A stretch of DNA of 64,000 nucleotides from Cervus elaphus. Its lineage: Eukaryota; Chordata; Mammalia; Artiodactyla; Cervidae. The translations under genes were made by a program, and so were the position numbers. Below the pieces are notes generated by a model. That model was not told where the DNA came from and searched no databases. It saw only the letters and a list, made by a program, of their open reading frames with translations. The first letter of the stretch is position 1. Each line of letters starts with the position of its first letter. Shown in pieces: positions 44,508 to 56,590 of this stretch. The stretch spans positions 57,982,001 through 58,046,000 of the forward strand of contig NC_057818.1 of the NCBI RefSeq assembly GCF_910594005.1, given 5' to 3'.

Positions 44508-46395
44508 GTTGTTCAGTCACTGAGTCGTTTCCGACTCTTTGTGACCCCATGGACTGCAGCACGTCAGGCCTCCCTGTCCATCACCAACTCCCAGAGCTTG
44601 CTCAAACTCATGTCCATTGAGTTGATGATGCCCACTAACCATCTCATCCTCTGTCGCCTGCTTCTCCTCCTGCCCTCAATCTTTCCCAGCATCAGGGTCT
44701 TTTCCAATGAGTTGGCTCTTAGCATCAGGTGGCCAAAGTACTGGAGTTTCAGCTTCAGCATCAGTCCTTCCAATGAATATTCAGCACTGATTTCCTTTAG
44801 GATGGACTGGTTTGATCTCCTGGCTGTTTGAGGGACTCCCAAGAGTCTTCTCCAACAGCACAGTTTAAAAGCATCAGTTCTCCAGCGTTCAGCCTTCTTT
44901 ATGGTCCAAATCTCACATCCACACATGACTACTCGAAAAACCATAGCTCTGACTAGACAGACCTTTGTTGGCAAAGTGATGTCTCTGCTTTTTAACATGC
45001 TGTCTAGGTTTGTCACAGCTTTTCTTCCAAGGAGCAAGCATCTTTTAATTTCATGGCTACAGTCACCCCTTCAGTGATTTTGGAGTCCAAGGAAATAAAG
45101 TCTCTCACTGTTACCATTGTTTCCCCTTTTCTTTGTCATGAAGAGATGGGACTGGATGCCATGATCTTAGTTTTTTGAATTTTGAGTATTAAGCCAGCTT
45201 TTTCACTCTCCTCTTTCACTTTCATTGAGAGGCTCCTTAGTTCCTCTTTGCTTTCTGCCTTAGGGTGGTGTCATCTGCGTATCTGAGGTTATTGATATTT
45301 TTCCTGGCAATCTTGATTCCAGCTTGAGCCTCATCCAACCCAGCATTTTGCATAATGTTATCCGCATATAAGTTAAATAAGCAGGTGACAATATACAGCT
45401 TTGATGTACTCCTTTCCCAATTTGGAACCAGTTCATTGTTCCATGTTCAGTTCTAACTGTTTCTTCTTGACCTGCATACCAGTTTCTCAGGAAGCAGAGC
45501 AGGTGGTCTGGTATTCCCATCTCTTTCAGAATTTTCCACAGTTTGTTGTGATCCACACAAAACCTTTAGCATAATCAATGAAGCAGAAGTAGATGTTTTC
45601 TGGAATTCTCTTTCTTTTTCTGTGATCCAACGGATGTTGGCAATTTCATCTCTGACTCATCTGCCTTTTCTAAATCCAGCTTGTACATCTGGACATTCTC
45701 AGTTCACATACTGTTGCAGCCTAGCTTGAAGGATTTTGAGCATTACCTTGCTGGCAAGTAAAATGAGTGCCATTGTGCAGAAGTTTGAACATTCTTTGGC
45801 ACTGATCTTCTTTGGGATTGGAGTGAAAGCTGATCTTTTCCGACCTGTGGCCACTGCTGTGTTTTCCAAATCTGCTGGCATACTGCGTGCAGCACTGTCT
45901 CAGCATCATCTTTTAGGATTTGAAATAGCTCGGCTGGAATTCCGTCATCTCCAATAGCTCTGTTTATAGTGATGCTTCCTGAGACCCACTTGACTTCTCA
46001 CTCCAGGATTTCTGACTCTAGGTGAGTGATCACACCATCCTCTTATCTGATGTGACAAGATCTTTTCAGTTTAGTTCATCTGTGTATTTTCACCACCTCT
46101 CCTTAATAGTCATGTCCAACTCTTTGTGACCCCGTGGACTATACAGTCTGTTGAATTCTCGAGGCCAGAATACTGGAGTGGGTAGCCTTTCCTTCTCCAG
46201 GGAACCTTCCCAACCCAGGGTTCGAACCTAGGTCTCCCACATTGCAGGAGGATTCTTTACCCGCTGAGCCACAGGGGAAGCCCAGTATAGTTCATCTCTG
46301 TATCCTCGCCACTTCTCCTCATTATCTTCTGCTTCTGTTAGGTCCATACTGTTTCTGTCCTTTATTGTGCCCATCTTTGCATGTTCCCTTGATAT
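44508..46395 (-). mobile_element. Longer BovB fragment
   Basis: About 1.7 kb of BovB (1.9 kb with a nested SINE), minus strand, from the tail at 44508 into the reverse transcriptase region. Several frames are still partly open but frameshifted. Examples are KEMGIPDHLLCFLRNWYAGQ at 45460-45540 and CSNFCTMALILLASKVMLKI near 45760. Confidence 0.85.
46105..46282 (-). mobile_element. Bov-tA SINE nested in BovB
   Basis: A Bov-tA reverse complement interrupts the BovB. The BovB phrase AGTTCATCTSTGTAT recurs on both sides, suggesting a target-site duplication. Confidence 0.8.
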
Positions 46396-46409
46396 CTCTC
46401 TTTCTCTTT

Positions 46410-46687
46410 TTTTATTTTCTGGTTAATTTTTATTTTCTATTGGAGTAGAGTTGATTTCTGTTGTGTTTGTTTTAAGTTTACAAGAACGTGATTCGGTTAT
46501 ACACAGATGTATATCTCCTCTGTTCTTTTTTGGGGTCTTTTCCCATATAGGTTCTTCCAGTGTATCCAGCGACTTCCCTGTGCTATGTGGTAGGTCCACT
46601 GGCATTATCTATATGATAAAAAGTAGTGTGTTTTTGTTAATCGCAACCTCTAAATGTCTCCCTGCCACTACATTTTTTTAAAAAGTC
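46410..46687 (-). mobile_element. Old L1 3' UTR fragment
   Basis: First unit of the series, continued at 47757 beyond the inserted pseudogene. Confidence 0.55.
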
Positions 46688-46699
46688 GTAAGTTGCATT

Positions 46700-47757
46700 T
46701 CTTCTTTTTTTTTTTATTTATTTCTTTTTTTTAAATTTCTTTCTTTCTTTTTTTTTTTTTAACGAAGCCAAACTCCAGACTATATTCTAATCAGTTTTTT
46801 GGATCAAAAAATTCAAAATAGAGAAAACCACAAAGTACAAAAGCTTTTCTGATGCTTTTCATTATCACAGAACACGCCACCTGTAATGTGTGCAAAGAGG
46901 AAATGAGGGGCTGAGGGACAGGAAGTCAAACTGGGGAAGGCTGAATGGCTGCTTCACTTCTTCTTCTTCTTATCCTTCTCACTCATAGCCAGGATCATCA
47001 TGAGCTTTCTGAAGAGAGTTACGAAATCTAGGAAGAGGTCAACGCAGTGCCAGATATAATCTTTATCTCCATTTTCAGCCTTTTCAATAGTGAGTTGAGT
47101 ATCAAAAAGGACAAAGCCACACATGACCACCAGCCCCAAATACAGGTTTGCCTGGAAAAGCCAAACAGATCCGAAGAAAAGGTTCCCCAGGGAAGACAAG
47201 AGCATCAGGCTCATGGCCGACATCAAGATACCTCCTAGAAAGAGGTAGCTACGGCGCCTGGCATAGAGTGCACTCAGGGTAAAGCAGGTGAATATCATTG
47301 CTGTGCCCATGGAGGCAGCGGGAAGGATGCTGGGGTTGATGGCGATGCACAAGGCCAGAGCAGGGCCCAGGCAACTCCTGTAAGGAAAGCAGATCCAGCC
47401 AGAAGTCCCAGTCTTTTTTGCTCAGTTTCATGGCTGTGAGGTGTTGCCATCAGCCAAATCATCAACCCCAAAGAGCCCAAGGCAGACAGCAGGCCAGCCT
47501 GAGTGAAATGGGTGACCACATGGACATAGGCCCCCGCAGCTGCCACAAACATACAGAGGGCAAAACTGGCATAAACCTTCTTCAGGTGCTGCTGTGTCGA
47601 GGGGGTTATGTGGGAAAATTTAAAGAGTGCATCAAAGTTGATCTTCCGATTAAATATATCCATGATGCTACTGTCTGTGGGACACAGCCTCCGCTCTTCT
47701 AACCCGCCTCTCAGGAGCCCACACGGCTCTACTAAGACCGGATGTGCTTCGGTAAGT
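46700..47757 (-). pseudogene. TMBIM6: Processed TMBIM6 (Bax inhibitor-1) pseudogene
   Basis: An intronless copy of the TMBIM6 mRNA. The parent is an ER membrane protein with several membrane spans that limits ER-stress and calcium-linked cell death. The ATG (MDIFNRKINFDALFKFSHIT) is at 47661-47663. Codons follow the protein well to about 47375, where one base is lost (GGAGTTGCC) and the frame shifts. The second half continues in another frame to the Lys-rich end (SEKDKKKKK) and stop near 46950. A 3' UTR-like stretch and a poly(T) run (poly(A) tail) lie at its low end. Near-identical GTAAGTTGC(A/G)TTTCT flanks (about 46689-46703 and 47752-47766) look like a target-site duplication. No function is expected. 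Confidence 0.92.
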
Positions 47758-48212
47758 TGCGTTTCTAAGTCTGTGAGTCTGTTTCTGTTTATAGTTAATT
47801 TGTATAAATTTATAGATGCCCCCCTAAGTGATACTTCTTCTTTCATCTCTGACTTCACTGAGTATGATAAGTTCTCAGTTCATCCATGCTCCTGAAAATG
47901 TCATTCATTCATTCTTTTGGAGTGTATTCCAGTGTTTAGATGGACACAAGACTCTTCATTTCTCTATAGATGGAACTTTGGTTGATGCTCTGTCTTAGAT
48001 ATTGTCAGTAGTGCTGCCCTGAAAATAGAGGTGCAGCTATCATTTTAAATCATGATTTTCTCTGGGTCTAGGGCAAAGGGTGGGCTTGCCAGATCGTGTG
48101 GTATGTCTATATTTAGTGTTTTAAGGAATTTCCACACTCTTTTCCTTGTGGCTGCACCCACTCAATTACATTCCCACCCACAATGTAGGAGGATTCTCTG
48201 TGACTTTATTGG
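47757..48212 (-). mobile_element. Old L1 ORF2 3' remnant
   Basis: Antisense L1 ORF2 C-terminal sequence (the GAGTATGATAAGTTCTCAG and ATTGTCAGTAGTGCTGCCCTG region), heavily decayed. Part of the first unit of the series. Confidence 0.6.
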
Positions 48213-48434
48213 TGTGTGAAAGAAAGTGAAAGTGAAGTCGCTCAGTTGTGTACAACTCTTTGTGACCCCGTGGACTGTAGCCTACCAGGCTCCTCCGTCC
48301 ATGGGATTCTCCAGGCAAGAATACTGGAGTGGGTTGCCATTTCCTTCTCCAGAGGATCTTCCCTACCCAGGGGTCGAACCCAGGTCTCCCGCATTGCAGG
48401 CAGACACTTTAACCTCTGAGACACCAGGGAAGCC
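48213..48434 (-). mobile_element. Bov-tA SINE
   Basis: A well-preserved Bov-tA reverse complement ending GACACCAGGGAAGCCC. Confidence 0.85.
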
Positions 48435-48439
48435 CAGTG

Positions 48440-49040
48440 TGAGATGAGTGCAATTGTGCTGTAGTCTGAGCATTCTTTGACATTGCCTTTCTTTCAGATT
48501 GGAATGAAAACTGACCTTTTCCAGTCCTGTGGCCACTGCTGAGTTTTCCAAATTTCCCTGCATATTGAGTGCAGGACTTTAACAGCATCATCTTTTAGGA
48601 TTTGAAATAGGTCAGCTGGAATTCCATCACCTCCACTAGTTTGTTCATAGTGATGCTTCTTAAGGCCCACTTAACTTTGCATTCCAGGACGTCTGGCTCT
48701 AGGTGAGTGATCACACCATCGTGCTTATCTTGGTCATTAAGATCTTTCTTGTATAGTTCTTCTGTATATTCTTGCCACCTCCTCTTAATATCTTCTGCAT
48801 CTGTTAGATCCATACCATTTCTGTCCTTTATTGTGCCCATTTCTGCATGAAATATTCTTTTGGTATCTCTAATTTCCTTGAAGCGATTTCTAGTCTTTCC
48901 CATTCAATTGTTTTCCTCTATTTCTTTGCACTGATAACTGAGGAAGGCTTTCTTATCTCTCCTTGCTATTCTTTGGAACTCTGCATCCAAATGGGTATAT
49001 CTTTCCGTTTCTCCTTTTACACTTTTGATTTGCAGCTTTG
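48440..49040 (-). mobile_element. BovB fragment
   Basis: Internal BovB sequence matching about 45760-46390 of the longer copy, minus strand. Confidence 0.75.
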
Positions 49041-49310
49041 ATTTACATTTCTGTAACATTTCACAAAGTTGAAAACTTTTCATGTGACATTTTTAATAAC
49101 AGTGTGAGTAAAACTGAGCTTTGGATCGGCCTCGTGATCTTTTGCCCTGGCTTGCCTCTTTTTCCCCGACGCACCTAGGACGTTTCTTCAGGCAGGAGTT
49201 TCTTCCTTCCAGCCCCTGAGTCTGGTGAATGTGAAGTGCCGTCAGCCCAGGATTTTCCGTTGCTGTACCAAAAGCGGCCACAAGGCGGCAGCATTTCCTC
49301 ATGCGTCACA
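49041..49310. repeat. Spacer of the L1 series, first copy
   Basis: AACAGTGTGAGTAAAACTGAG to GCGGCCACAAGGCGGCAGC. It aligns by eye with 56370-56580 and 61280-61500. Origin unknown. Confidence 0.5.
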
Positions 49311-50538
49311 ATTATCTATTCATTTATTATGGTTAACTTTTACTTTCTATTGAAGTAGAGTTGATTTCTGTTGTGTTTGTTTTAGGTTGACAGGAACTTG
49401 ATTCAGTTATACATAGAAGTACATCTTTTCTATTATTTTTCGGGGTCTTTTCCCATATAGGTTCTTTGAGTATATTCAGTAGACTTCCTGTGCTATTCAG
49501 TAGGTCCATTTCGATTATCTATCTGAAAATAAGTAGTGTGTATCTGTAAACCCCAATCTCTTAATGTTTCCCTTCCCCAAACTTTAAAAAAAAAATCGTA
49601 AACTCGCGTTTCTATGTCTCTGAGTCTGTCTCAGTTTATGAATTAGTTCACTTGAGGAATTTATAGATTCTCCGTGTATGTGATCCTTCGCTTTCCCTCT
49701 CTGACCGGCTTCACTCAGTTTGGTAAATCTCTCGGTCAATCCATGCTCCTAAGCTGACTTGTTTTCATTCGTTTCGATGGTTGAGTTTTGATGGGCAAGT
49801 TCCTCGTTATTTCTCTATTGGTGGACAATTTCATTTATGTTCTGTCTTGGAGATTGTCAGTAACGCTGCCCTGAAAATAGGGGTGCAACCATCATTTTCA
49901 GTTTTGATTTTCTCCCAATCTAAGACCGGGAGTGGGCTTGCCGGATCATGTGTTAAGTCTTCGTGTAGTGTTCTAAGGAATCGCCATACTGTTTTCTTTT
50001 GAGGCCGCCCCCCCCCCCCCCCGCATTTCCCTCCCCGCCCACAGTGCAGGAGGAGTCCCTGTTCCCCTCGCCCTCCGCAGCATTTAACCTGTAGGTCTTT
50101 GGGGGGATAGCTGTCTGAGGGGGTGAGCTGATACCTCATTGAGGTTTCAGTTGACATTTCTGTAAGAGTGATCCTGAGCATCTTTCCATGCACTCTATTG
50201 CCATCTGGATGCCTTCTTTGGAAAAACGTCCGTTTAGGTCTTTGCCTGTTTTCCTGCTGGGTTGACTGGGGTTTTTTTTTGTTTGTTTGTTTGTTTTTAT
50301 CTTGAGCTGTGTCAGCAGTTTGCATCTTTGGAGATGAATTCCTTGTTTCTAACTTCGGTTGCAAACACTTATTTTCCCATTCTGAGGGTTGTCTTTTTCT
50401 TTCCTTATGGCTGCCCTTCCTGTGCAAAACCTTTTTAGGTTAATGAGGTGACTTTTTTAAAATTTAGTTTTATTTTGAACAATTTTTTTAAAACAATTTT
50501 AAACAATTTTTTTAAAACAATTCTGAGTGTAGATCCAA
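49311..50538 (-). mobile_element. Old L1 3' end, second unit
   Basis: L1 3' UTR then ORF2 remnants on the minus strand, including a long but scrambled open stretch (49831-50427). A poly(C) run lies near 50008-50022. It is cut at 50538 by a younger L1. Confidence 0.6.
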
Positions 50539-52022
50539 TTAGGGTTAGGGTTAGCCAGCCCCTCCCTGCAGCGCCAGCCCCTCCCTGCCCCGCAGAGCAG
50601 GAACTAGCTACCTGAATAAGAGTCCACCTCCGCCCGCCTGTGTCAGGGCGGAAATGAGGCTCTGAAGAGACCGGCAAACAGAAGCCAAATAAACAAAGGG
50701 AACCGCTTCAGAAGGGACTGGTGCAACAGATTAAAATCCCTCTAGGAAACACCGACTACACCGGAGTGGCCTGTAGGTATCGAGAAGCGTAAGCTGGAAC
50801 GAGGAACTATCTGAAACTGAGCCGAACCCACACTGACCGCAACAGCTCCAGAGAAACTCCTAGATATAATTTTACTTTTTTCTCTTTTTTTTAATTTTTT
50901 TTCTTTTTTTCTTTTTTTTCTTTTTTCTTTCTTCTCTTTTATTTTCCTTTAAAATCCCCTATTACTCCCCCATTACTCCTTAACTTTCATTTCCACAGAC
51001 TTTTACGATTTTTTAATTAGGGGGGAAAAAAAATTTTTTTTTTCTTTCTTTCTTTTTTTTCTTTCCTTTTTCTCTTCTATTTTCTATTTTTCTTTTTCTC
51101 TTATTTCTTTTAAAGTCCTCTAGTACTCCTCTACTACTCCTTAATTTTCATTTTCAATACACTATAACCTTACAAAAAAAAAAAAAAAGAAGAAGAGAAG
51201 CCCTATTTTTAAACCGAAGATTATTCTCTCCCAATCTTGACTCTCTGTCTTCTACCTCAGAACACCTCTATTTCCTCCTTCCCCCTTCTCTTCCCAATCC
51301 AATTCTGTGAATCCTTGTAGGTGACTGGGCTACGGAGAACACTCTGGGAACAGACACCTGCGTAGATCTGTCTCTCTCCTCTTGAGTCCCCCTTTTTCTC
51401 CTCCTGTTCATCTCTATCTCCCTCCTCCCTCTCCTCTTCTTCATGTAACTCTGTGAACCTCTCTGGGTGTCCCTAACGGGGGAGAATCTTTTAGCCATTA
51501 ACCTAGAAGTTTTCTTATCAGGGCTGTATAGTTGGAGAAGTCCTGAGACTACAGGAAGAATAAAACTGAAATCCAGAGGCAGGAGACTTAAGCCCAAAAC
51601 CTGAGAACACCAGAAAACTCCTGACTACATGGAACTTTAAGTAATAAGTGACCGTCCAAAAGCCTCCATACCTACACTGAAACCAACCACCACCCAAGAG
51701 CCAATAAGTTTTAGAGCAAGACATACCACGCAAATTCTCCAGCAACGCAGGAACATAGCCCTGAATATCAACATACAGGCTGCCCAAGGACACACCTAAC
51801 ACATAGACCCATCTCAAAACTCATTACTGGGCACTCCATTGCTCTCCAAAGAGACGAAATCAAGTTCCACGCACCAGAACACTGACGCAAGCTCCCCTAA
51901 CCAGGAAATCTTGACAAGCCAATCGTCTAACCCCACCCACTGGGTTAATCCTCCACAATAAAAAGGAACCACAGACCTCCAGAATACAGAAAGCCCACTC
52001 CAGATACAGCAATCTAAACAAG

Positions 52023-52949
52023 ATGAAAAGGCAAAGAAATACCCAACAGGTAAAGGAACATGAAAAATGCCCACCAAGTCAAACAAAAGAGGAGGAGATA
52101 GGGAATCTACCTGAAAAAGAATTTAGAATAATGATAATAAAAATGATCCAAAATCTTGAAAACAAAATGGAGTTACAGATAAATAGCCTGGAAACAAAGA
52201 TTGAAAAGATTCAAGAACTGTTTAATAAAGACCTAGAAGAAATAAAAAAGAGTCAATTAAAAATGAATAATGCAATGAATGAGATCAAAAACACTTTGGA
52301 GGGAACCAAGAGTAGAATAACGGAGGCAGAAAATAGGATAAGTGAGGTAGAAGATAAAATGGTGGAAATAAATGAAGCAGAGAGGAAAAAAGAAAAAAGG
52401 ATCAAAAGAAATGAGGACAACCTCAGGGACCTCTGGGACACTGTGAAACGCCCCAACATTCGAATCATAGGAGTTCCAGAAGAAGAAGACAAAAAGAAAG
52501 GCCATGAGAAAATACTCGAGGAGATAATAGCTGAAAACTTCCCTAAAATGGGGAAGGAAATAGCCACCCAAATCCAAGAAACCCAGAGAGTCCCAAACAG
52601 GATAAACCCAAGGCGAAACACCCCAAGACACATATTAATCAAATTAACAAAGATCAAACACAAAGAACAAATATTAAAAGCAGCAAGGGAAAAACAACAA
52701 ATAACACACAAAGGGATTCCCATAAGGATAACAGCTGATCTATCAATAGACACCCTCCAGGCCAGAAGGGAATGGCAGGACGTACTGAAAGTAATGAAAG
52801 AGAATAACCTACAACCTAGATTACTGTATCCAGCAAGGATCTCATTCAGATATGAAGGAGAATTCAAAAGCTTTACAGATAAGCAAAAGCTGAGAGAATT
52901 CAGCACCACCAAACCAGCTCTTCAACAAATGCTAAAGGATCTTCTCTAG
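52023..52949 (+). CDS. L1 ORF1 protein (ORF1p), intact
   Basis: 308 codons without interruption. ORF1p is the RNA-binding trimer that coats L1 RNA and acts as a chaperone. The N-terminal half is Lys/Glu-rich coiled coil (about residues 35-135, with heptads such as ENRISEVEDKMVEINEAE). An RRM-like part follows (NIRIIGVPEEEDKKKGHEKI) and then a C-terminal domain (RARREWQDVL-like segment and RLLYPARISF). The start was chosen as the first Met after the 5' UTR, and the length fits the family. Confidence 0.88.
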   Translation: MKRQRNTQQVKEHEKCPPSQTKEEEIGNLPEKEFRIMIIKMIQNLENKMELQINSLETKIEKIQELFNKDLEEIKKSQLKMNNAMNEIKNTLEGTKSRITEAENRISEVEDKMVEINEAERKKEKRIKRNEDNLRDLWDTVKRPNIRIIGVPEEEDKKKGHEKILEEIIAENFPKMGKEIATQIQETQRVPNRINPRRNTPRHILIKLTKIKHKEQILKAAREKQQITHKGIPIRITADLSIDTLQARREWQDVLKVMKENNLQPRLLYPARISFRYEGEFKSFTDKQKLREFSTTKPALQQMLKDLL

Positions 52950-53000
52950 ACAGGAAATATAGAAAGGTTTTATAAATGTGAACCCAAAACAACAAAGTAA

Positions 53001-54506
53001 ATGGCAACAGGACCACACCTATCAATAATTACCCTAAATGTAAATGGGTTGAATGCCCCAACCAAAAGACAAAGACTGGCTGAATGGATACAAAAACAAG
53101 ACCCCTATATATGCTGTCTACAAGAGACCCACCTCAAAACAAGAGACACATACAGACTAAAAGTGAAGGGCTGGAAAAAAATATTTCATGCAAACGGAGA
53201 CCAAAAGAAAGCAGGAGTCGCAATACTCATATCAGATAAAATAGACTTTCAAATAAAGGATGTGAAAAGAGACAAAGAAGGACACTACATAATGATCAAA
53301 GGATCAATCCAAGAAGAAGATATAACAATTATAAATATATATGCACCCAACATAGGAGCACCGCAATATGTACGGCAAACGCTAACGAGTATGAAAGAGG
53401 AAATTAATAGTAACACAATAATAGTGGGAGACTTTAATACCCCACTCACAACTATGGATAGATCAACTAAACAGAAAATTAACAAGGAAACACAAACCTT
53501 AAATGACACAATGGACCAGCTAGACCTAATTGATATCTATAGGACATTTCACCCCAAAACAATCAACTTCACCTTTTTCTCAAGTGCACACGGAACCTTC
53601 TCCAGAATAGATCACATCCTGGGCCATAAATCTGGTCTTGGAAAATTCAAAAAAATTGAAATCATTCCAGTCATCTTTTCTGACCACAGTGCAGTAAGAT
53701 TAGATCTCAATTACAGGAAAAAAATTGTTAAAACTTCAAACATATGGAGGCTAAATAACACGCTTCTGAATAACCAACAAATCATAGAAGAAATCAAAAA
53801 AGAAATCAAAATATGTATAGAAATGAATGAAAATGAAAACACAACAACCCAAAACCTATGGGACACTGTAAAAGCAGTGCTAAGGGGAAGGTTCATAGCA
53901 TTACAGGCTTACATCAAGAAACAAGAAAAAAACCAAATAAATAACCTAACTCTACACCTAAAGCAATTAGAGAAGGAAGAAATGAAGAACCCCAGAGTTA
54001 GCAGAAGGAAAGAAATCTTAAAAATCAGGGCAGAAATAAATGCAAAAGAAACTAAAGAGACCATAGCAAAAATCAACAAAGCTAAAAGCTGGTTTTTTGA
54101 AAAAATAAACAAAATTGACAAACCATTAGCAAGACTCATTAAGAAACAAAGAGAGAAAAACCAAATTAACAAAATTAGAAATGAAAATGGAGAGATCACA
54201 ACAGACAACACTGAAATACAAAGGATCATAAGAGACTACTACCAGCAGCTCTATGCCAATAAAATGGACAACTTGGATGAAATGGACAAATTCTTAGGAA
54301 AGTATAACTTTCCAAAACTGAACCAGGAAGAAATAGAAGATCTTAACAGACCCATCACAAGCAAGGAAATCGAAACTGTCATCAAAAATCTTCCAGCAAA
54401 CAAAAGCCCAGGACCAGATGGCTTCACAGCTGAATTCTACCAAAAATCTACTACAAAGCCACAGTCATCAAGACAGTATGGTACTGGCACAAAGACAGAA
54501 ATATAG
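53001..54506 (+). pseudogene. L1 ORF2 5' part: endonuclease retained, RT lost
   Basis: 501 open codons. The AP-type endonuclease is complete by motif: Asn in LNVNGLNAP, Glu in LQETHL, Asp/Asn in VGDFNTPL, and Ser-Asp-His in FSDHSAV. The spacer and Z-like region run to the first RT block (SPGPDGFTAEFY). A deletion junction at about 54447-54452 then joins to sequence near the C-terminal third in the wrong frame, ending at TAG 54504-54506. The RT catalytic YADD/FADD region is absent. It could in principle encode an endonuclease-only protein. Confidence 0.85.
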
Positions 54507-55639
54507 ATCAATGGAACAGAATAGAAATCCCAGAGATAAATCCACGAACCTATGGACACCTTATCTTTGACAAAGGAGGCAAAGATATACAATGGAAAAA
54601 AGACAACCTCTTTAACAAGTGGTGCTGGGAAAACTGGTCAACCACTTGTAAAAGAATGAAACTAGAACACTTTCTAACACCATACACAAAAATAAACTCA
54701 AAATGGATTAAAGATCTAAATGTAAGACCAGAAACTATAAAACTCCTAGAGGAGAACATAAGCAAAACACTCTCCGACATAAATCACAGCAAGATCCTCT
54801 ATGACCCACCTCCCAGAATATTGGAAATAAAAGCAAAACTAAATAAATGGGACCTAATGAAACTTAAAAGCTTTTGCACTACAAAGGAAACTATAAGCAA
54901 GGTGAAAAGACAGCCCTCAGATTGGGAGAAAATAATAGCAAATGAAGCAACAGAAAAAGGATTAATCTCAAAAATATACAAGCAACTCCTGCAGCTCAAT
55001 TCCAGAAAAATAAATGACCCAATAAAAAAATGGGCCAAAGAACTAAACAGACATTTCTCCAAAGAAGACATACAGATGGCTAACAAACACATGAAAAGAT
55101 GCTCAACATCACTCATTATTAGAGAAATGCAAATCAAAACCACAATGAGGTACCATTACACGCCAGTCAGGATGGCTGCTATCCAAAAGTCTACAAGCAA
55201 TAAATGCTGGAGAGGGTGTGGAGAAAAGGGAACCCTCTTACCCTGTTGGTGGGAATGCAAACTAGTACAGCCGCTATGGAAAACAGTGTGGAGATTTCTT
55301 AAAAAACTGGAAATAGAACTGCCATATGACCCAGCAATCCCACTTCTGGGCATACACACTGAGGAAACCAGATCTGAAAGAGACATGTGCACCCCAATGT
55401 TCATCACAGCACTGTTTATAATAGCCAGGACATGGAAGCAACCTAGATGCCCATCAGCAGATGAATGGATAAGGAAGCTGTGGTACATATACACCATGGA
55501 ATATTACTCAGCCATTAAAAAGAATTCATTTGAACCAGTCCTAATGAGATGGATGAAGCTGGAGCCCATTATACAGAGTGAAGTAAGCCAGAAAGATAAA
55601 GAACATTACAGCATACTAACACATATATATGGAATTTAG
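54453..55639 (+). pseudogene. L1 ORF2 3' part, out of frame with the 5' part
   Basis: Open to the normal ORF2 stop but shifted relative to the N-terminal frame at the deletion. Contains the Cys-rich C-terminal segment (CWRGCGEKGTLLPCWWECKL) and the conserved MEYYSAIKKN. An internal Met at 54656 starts a 327-codon frame, unlikely to be translated. Confidence 0.82.
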
Positions 55640-55957
55640 AAAGGTGATAACGATAACCCTATACGCAAAACAGAAAAAGAGACACAGAAATACAGAACAG
55701 ACTTTTGAACTTTGTGGGAGAATGTGAGGGTGGGATATTTCAAAAGAACAGCATGTATACTATCTATGGTGAAACAGATCACCAGCCCAGGTGGGATGCA
55801 TGAGACAAGTGCTCGGGCTGGTGCACTGGGAAGACCCAGAGGAATCGGGTGGAGAGGGAGGTGGGAGGGGGGATCGGGATTGGGAATACATGTAAATCCA
55901 TGGCTCATTCATATCAATGTATGACAAAACCCACTGGAAAAAAAAAAATTTTTTTTG

Positions 55958-56590
55958 TTTTAAAACAATTCTGAGTGTAGATCCAAAAAGAACTTGCTGT
56001 GATTTATGTCAATGTGTGTTCTGCATATATTTTCCTCAAGAGATTTAGAGGAATCGTCCCTACATATAAAACTCTTTAGTCGATTTGAAGTTCCTTCATC
56101 TGTAAGCGGTTAGGGAGAGGTGTAAATTCCTTCAGTTTTCACAAGTTGAAGGACCCTCCACCCCGTCCTCGATCGTGGCTGTTAACAACTTCCAGTCCCA
56201 GCCTCAGCGTAGGAGGCGCCCTTTTCTCCCCAACCTCTCCAGCCGTTATCGCTTTTAAGGCTTTTTGACAAAGGCCGTTCTGACCGTTTGACCTGATATC
56301 TCCTTGTATTTTTTTTTTAATTTACATTTCTGTAATATTTCACGAAGCTGAAAGCTTTTCATGCGATATTTTTAAAAACAGTGTGAGTAAAGCTGGTCTT
56401 TTGAGATCGGCCCTGTGATCATGGCCCTGTTCTGAATTTCCCCCCCAACCCAGCGAGGACGTCAGTCGGGGAGAGGCGTCCCTTCCTGCAGCCGCTCGGT
56501 CCTGTGAATGTTAAGGGCCGCCTGCAGTTTCCCCGCTGTTGTTACCAAAAGCGGCCACAAGGCGGCAGCACACCTTCATGTCCCGCGGCT
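55958..56590 (-). mobile_element. Old L1 second unit continued, with spacer
   Basis: Resumes after the young L1 with ORF2 remnants, then the spacer (56370-56590) ending in GCGGCCACAAGGCGGCAGCA. Confidence 0.55.

Larger units (their letters stand above)
50539..55948 (+). mobile_element. Nearly full-length young L1 (L1-BT type) with ORF2 deletion
   Basis: 5' UTR (50539-52022, with long CT-rich stretches at 50880-51110), ORF1, 51-nt spacer, ORF2, 3' UTR and a poly(A) at 55938-55948. The host sequence AAAACAATTCTGAGTGTAG plus ATCCAA occurs before (to 50538) and after (to 55986) as a target-site duplication of up to 29 bp. About 1.2 kb of ORF2 is missing. Confidence 0.88.

Noticed and set aside
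44072..46395. Search for a KRAB-B or zinc-finger exon for unit D
   Set aside because: No VSKP..L..FLEQ sequence or C2H2 motif found; the region is BovB, SINE and diverged intron.
47295..47858. Possible functional TMBIM6 retrogene
   Set aside because: A one-base deletion shifts the frame in the middle, and the C-terminal half is in another frame.
49831..50427. 198-codon minus-strand open frame
   Set aside because: Contains scrambled L1 ORF2 C-terminal phrases and low-complexity Gly/Arg parts. It is decayed L1, not a gene.
52253..52912. 219-codon minus-strand frame opposite L1 ORF1
   Set aside because: Antisense shadow of the A-rich ORF1; hydrophobic composition is what the reverse of Lys/Glu codons gives.
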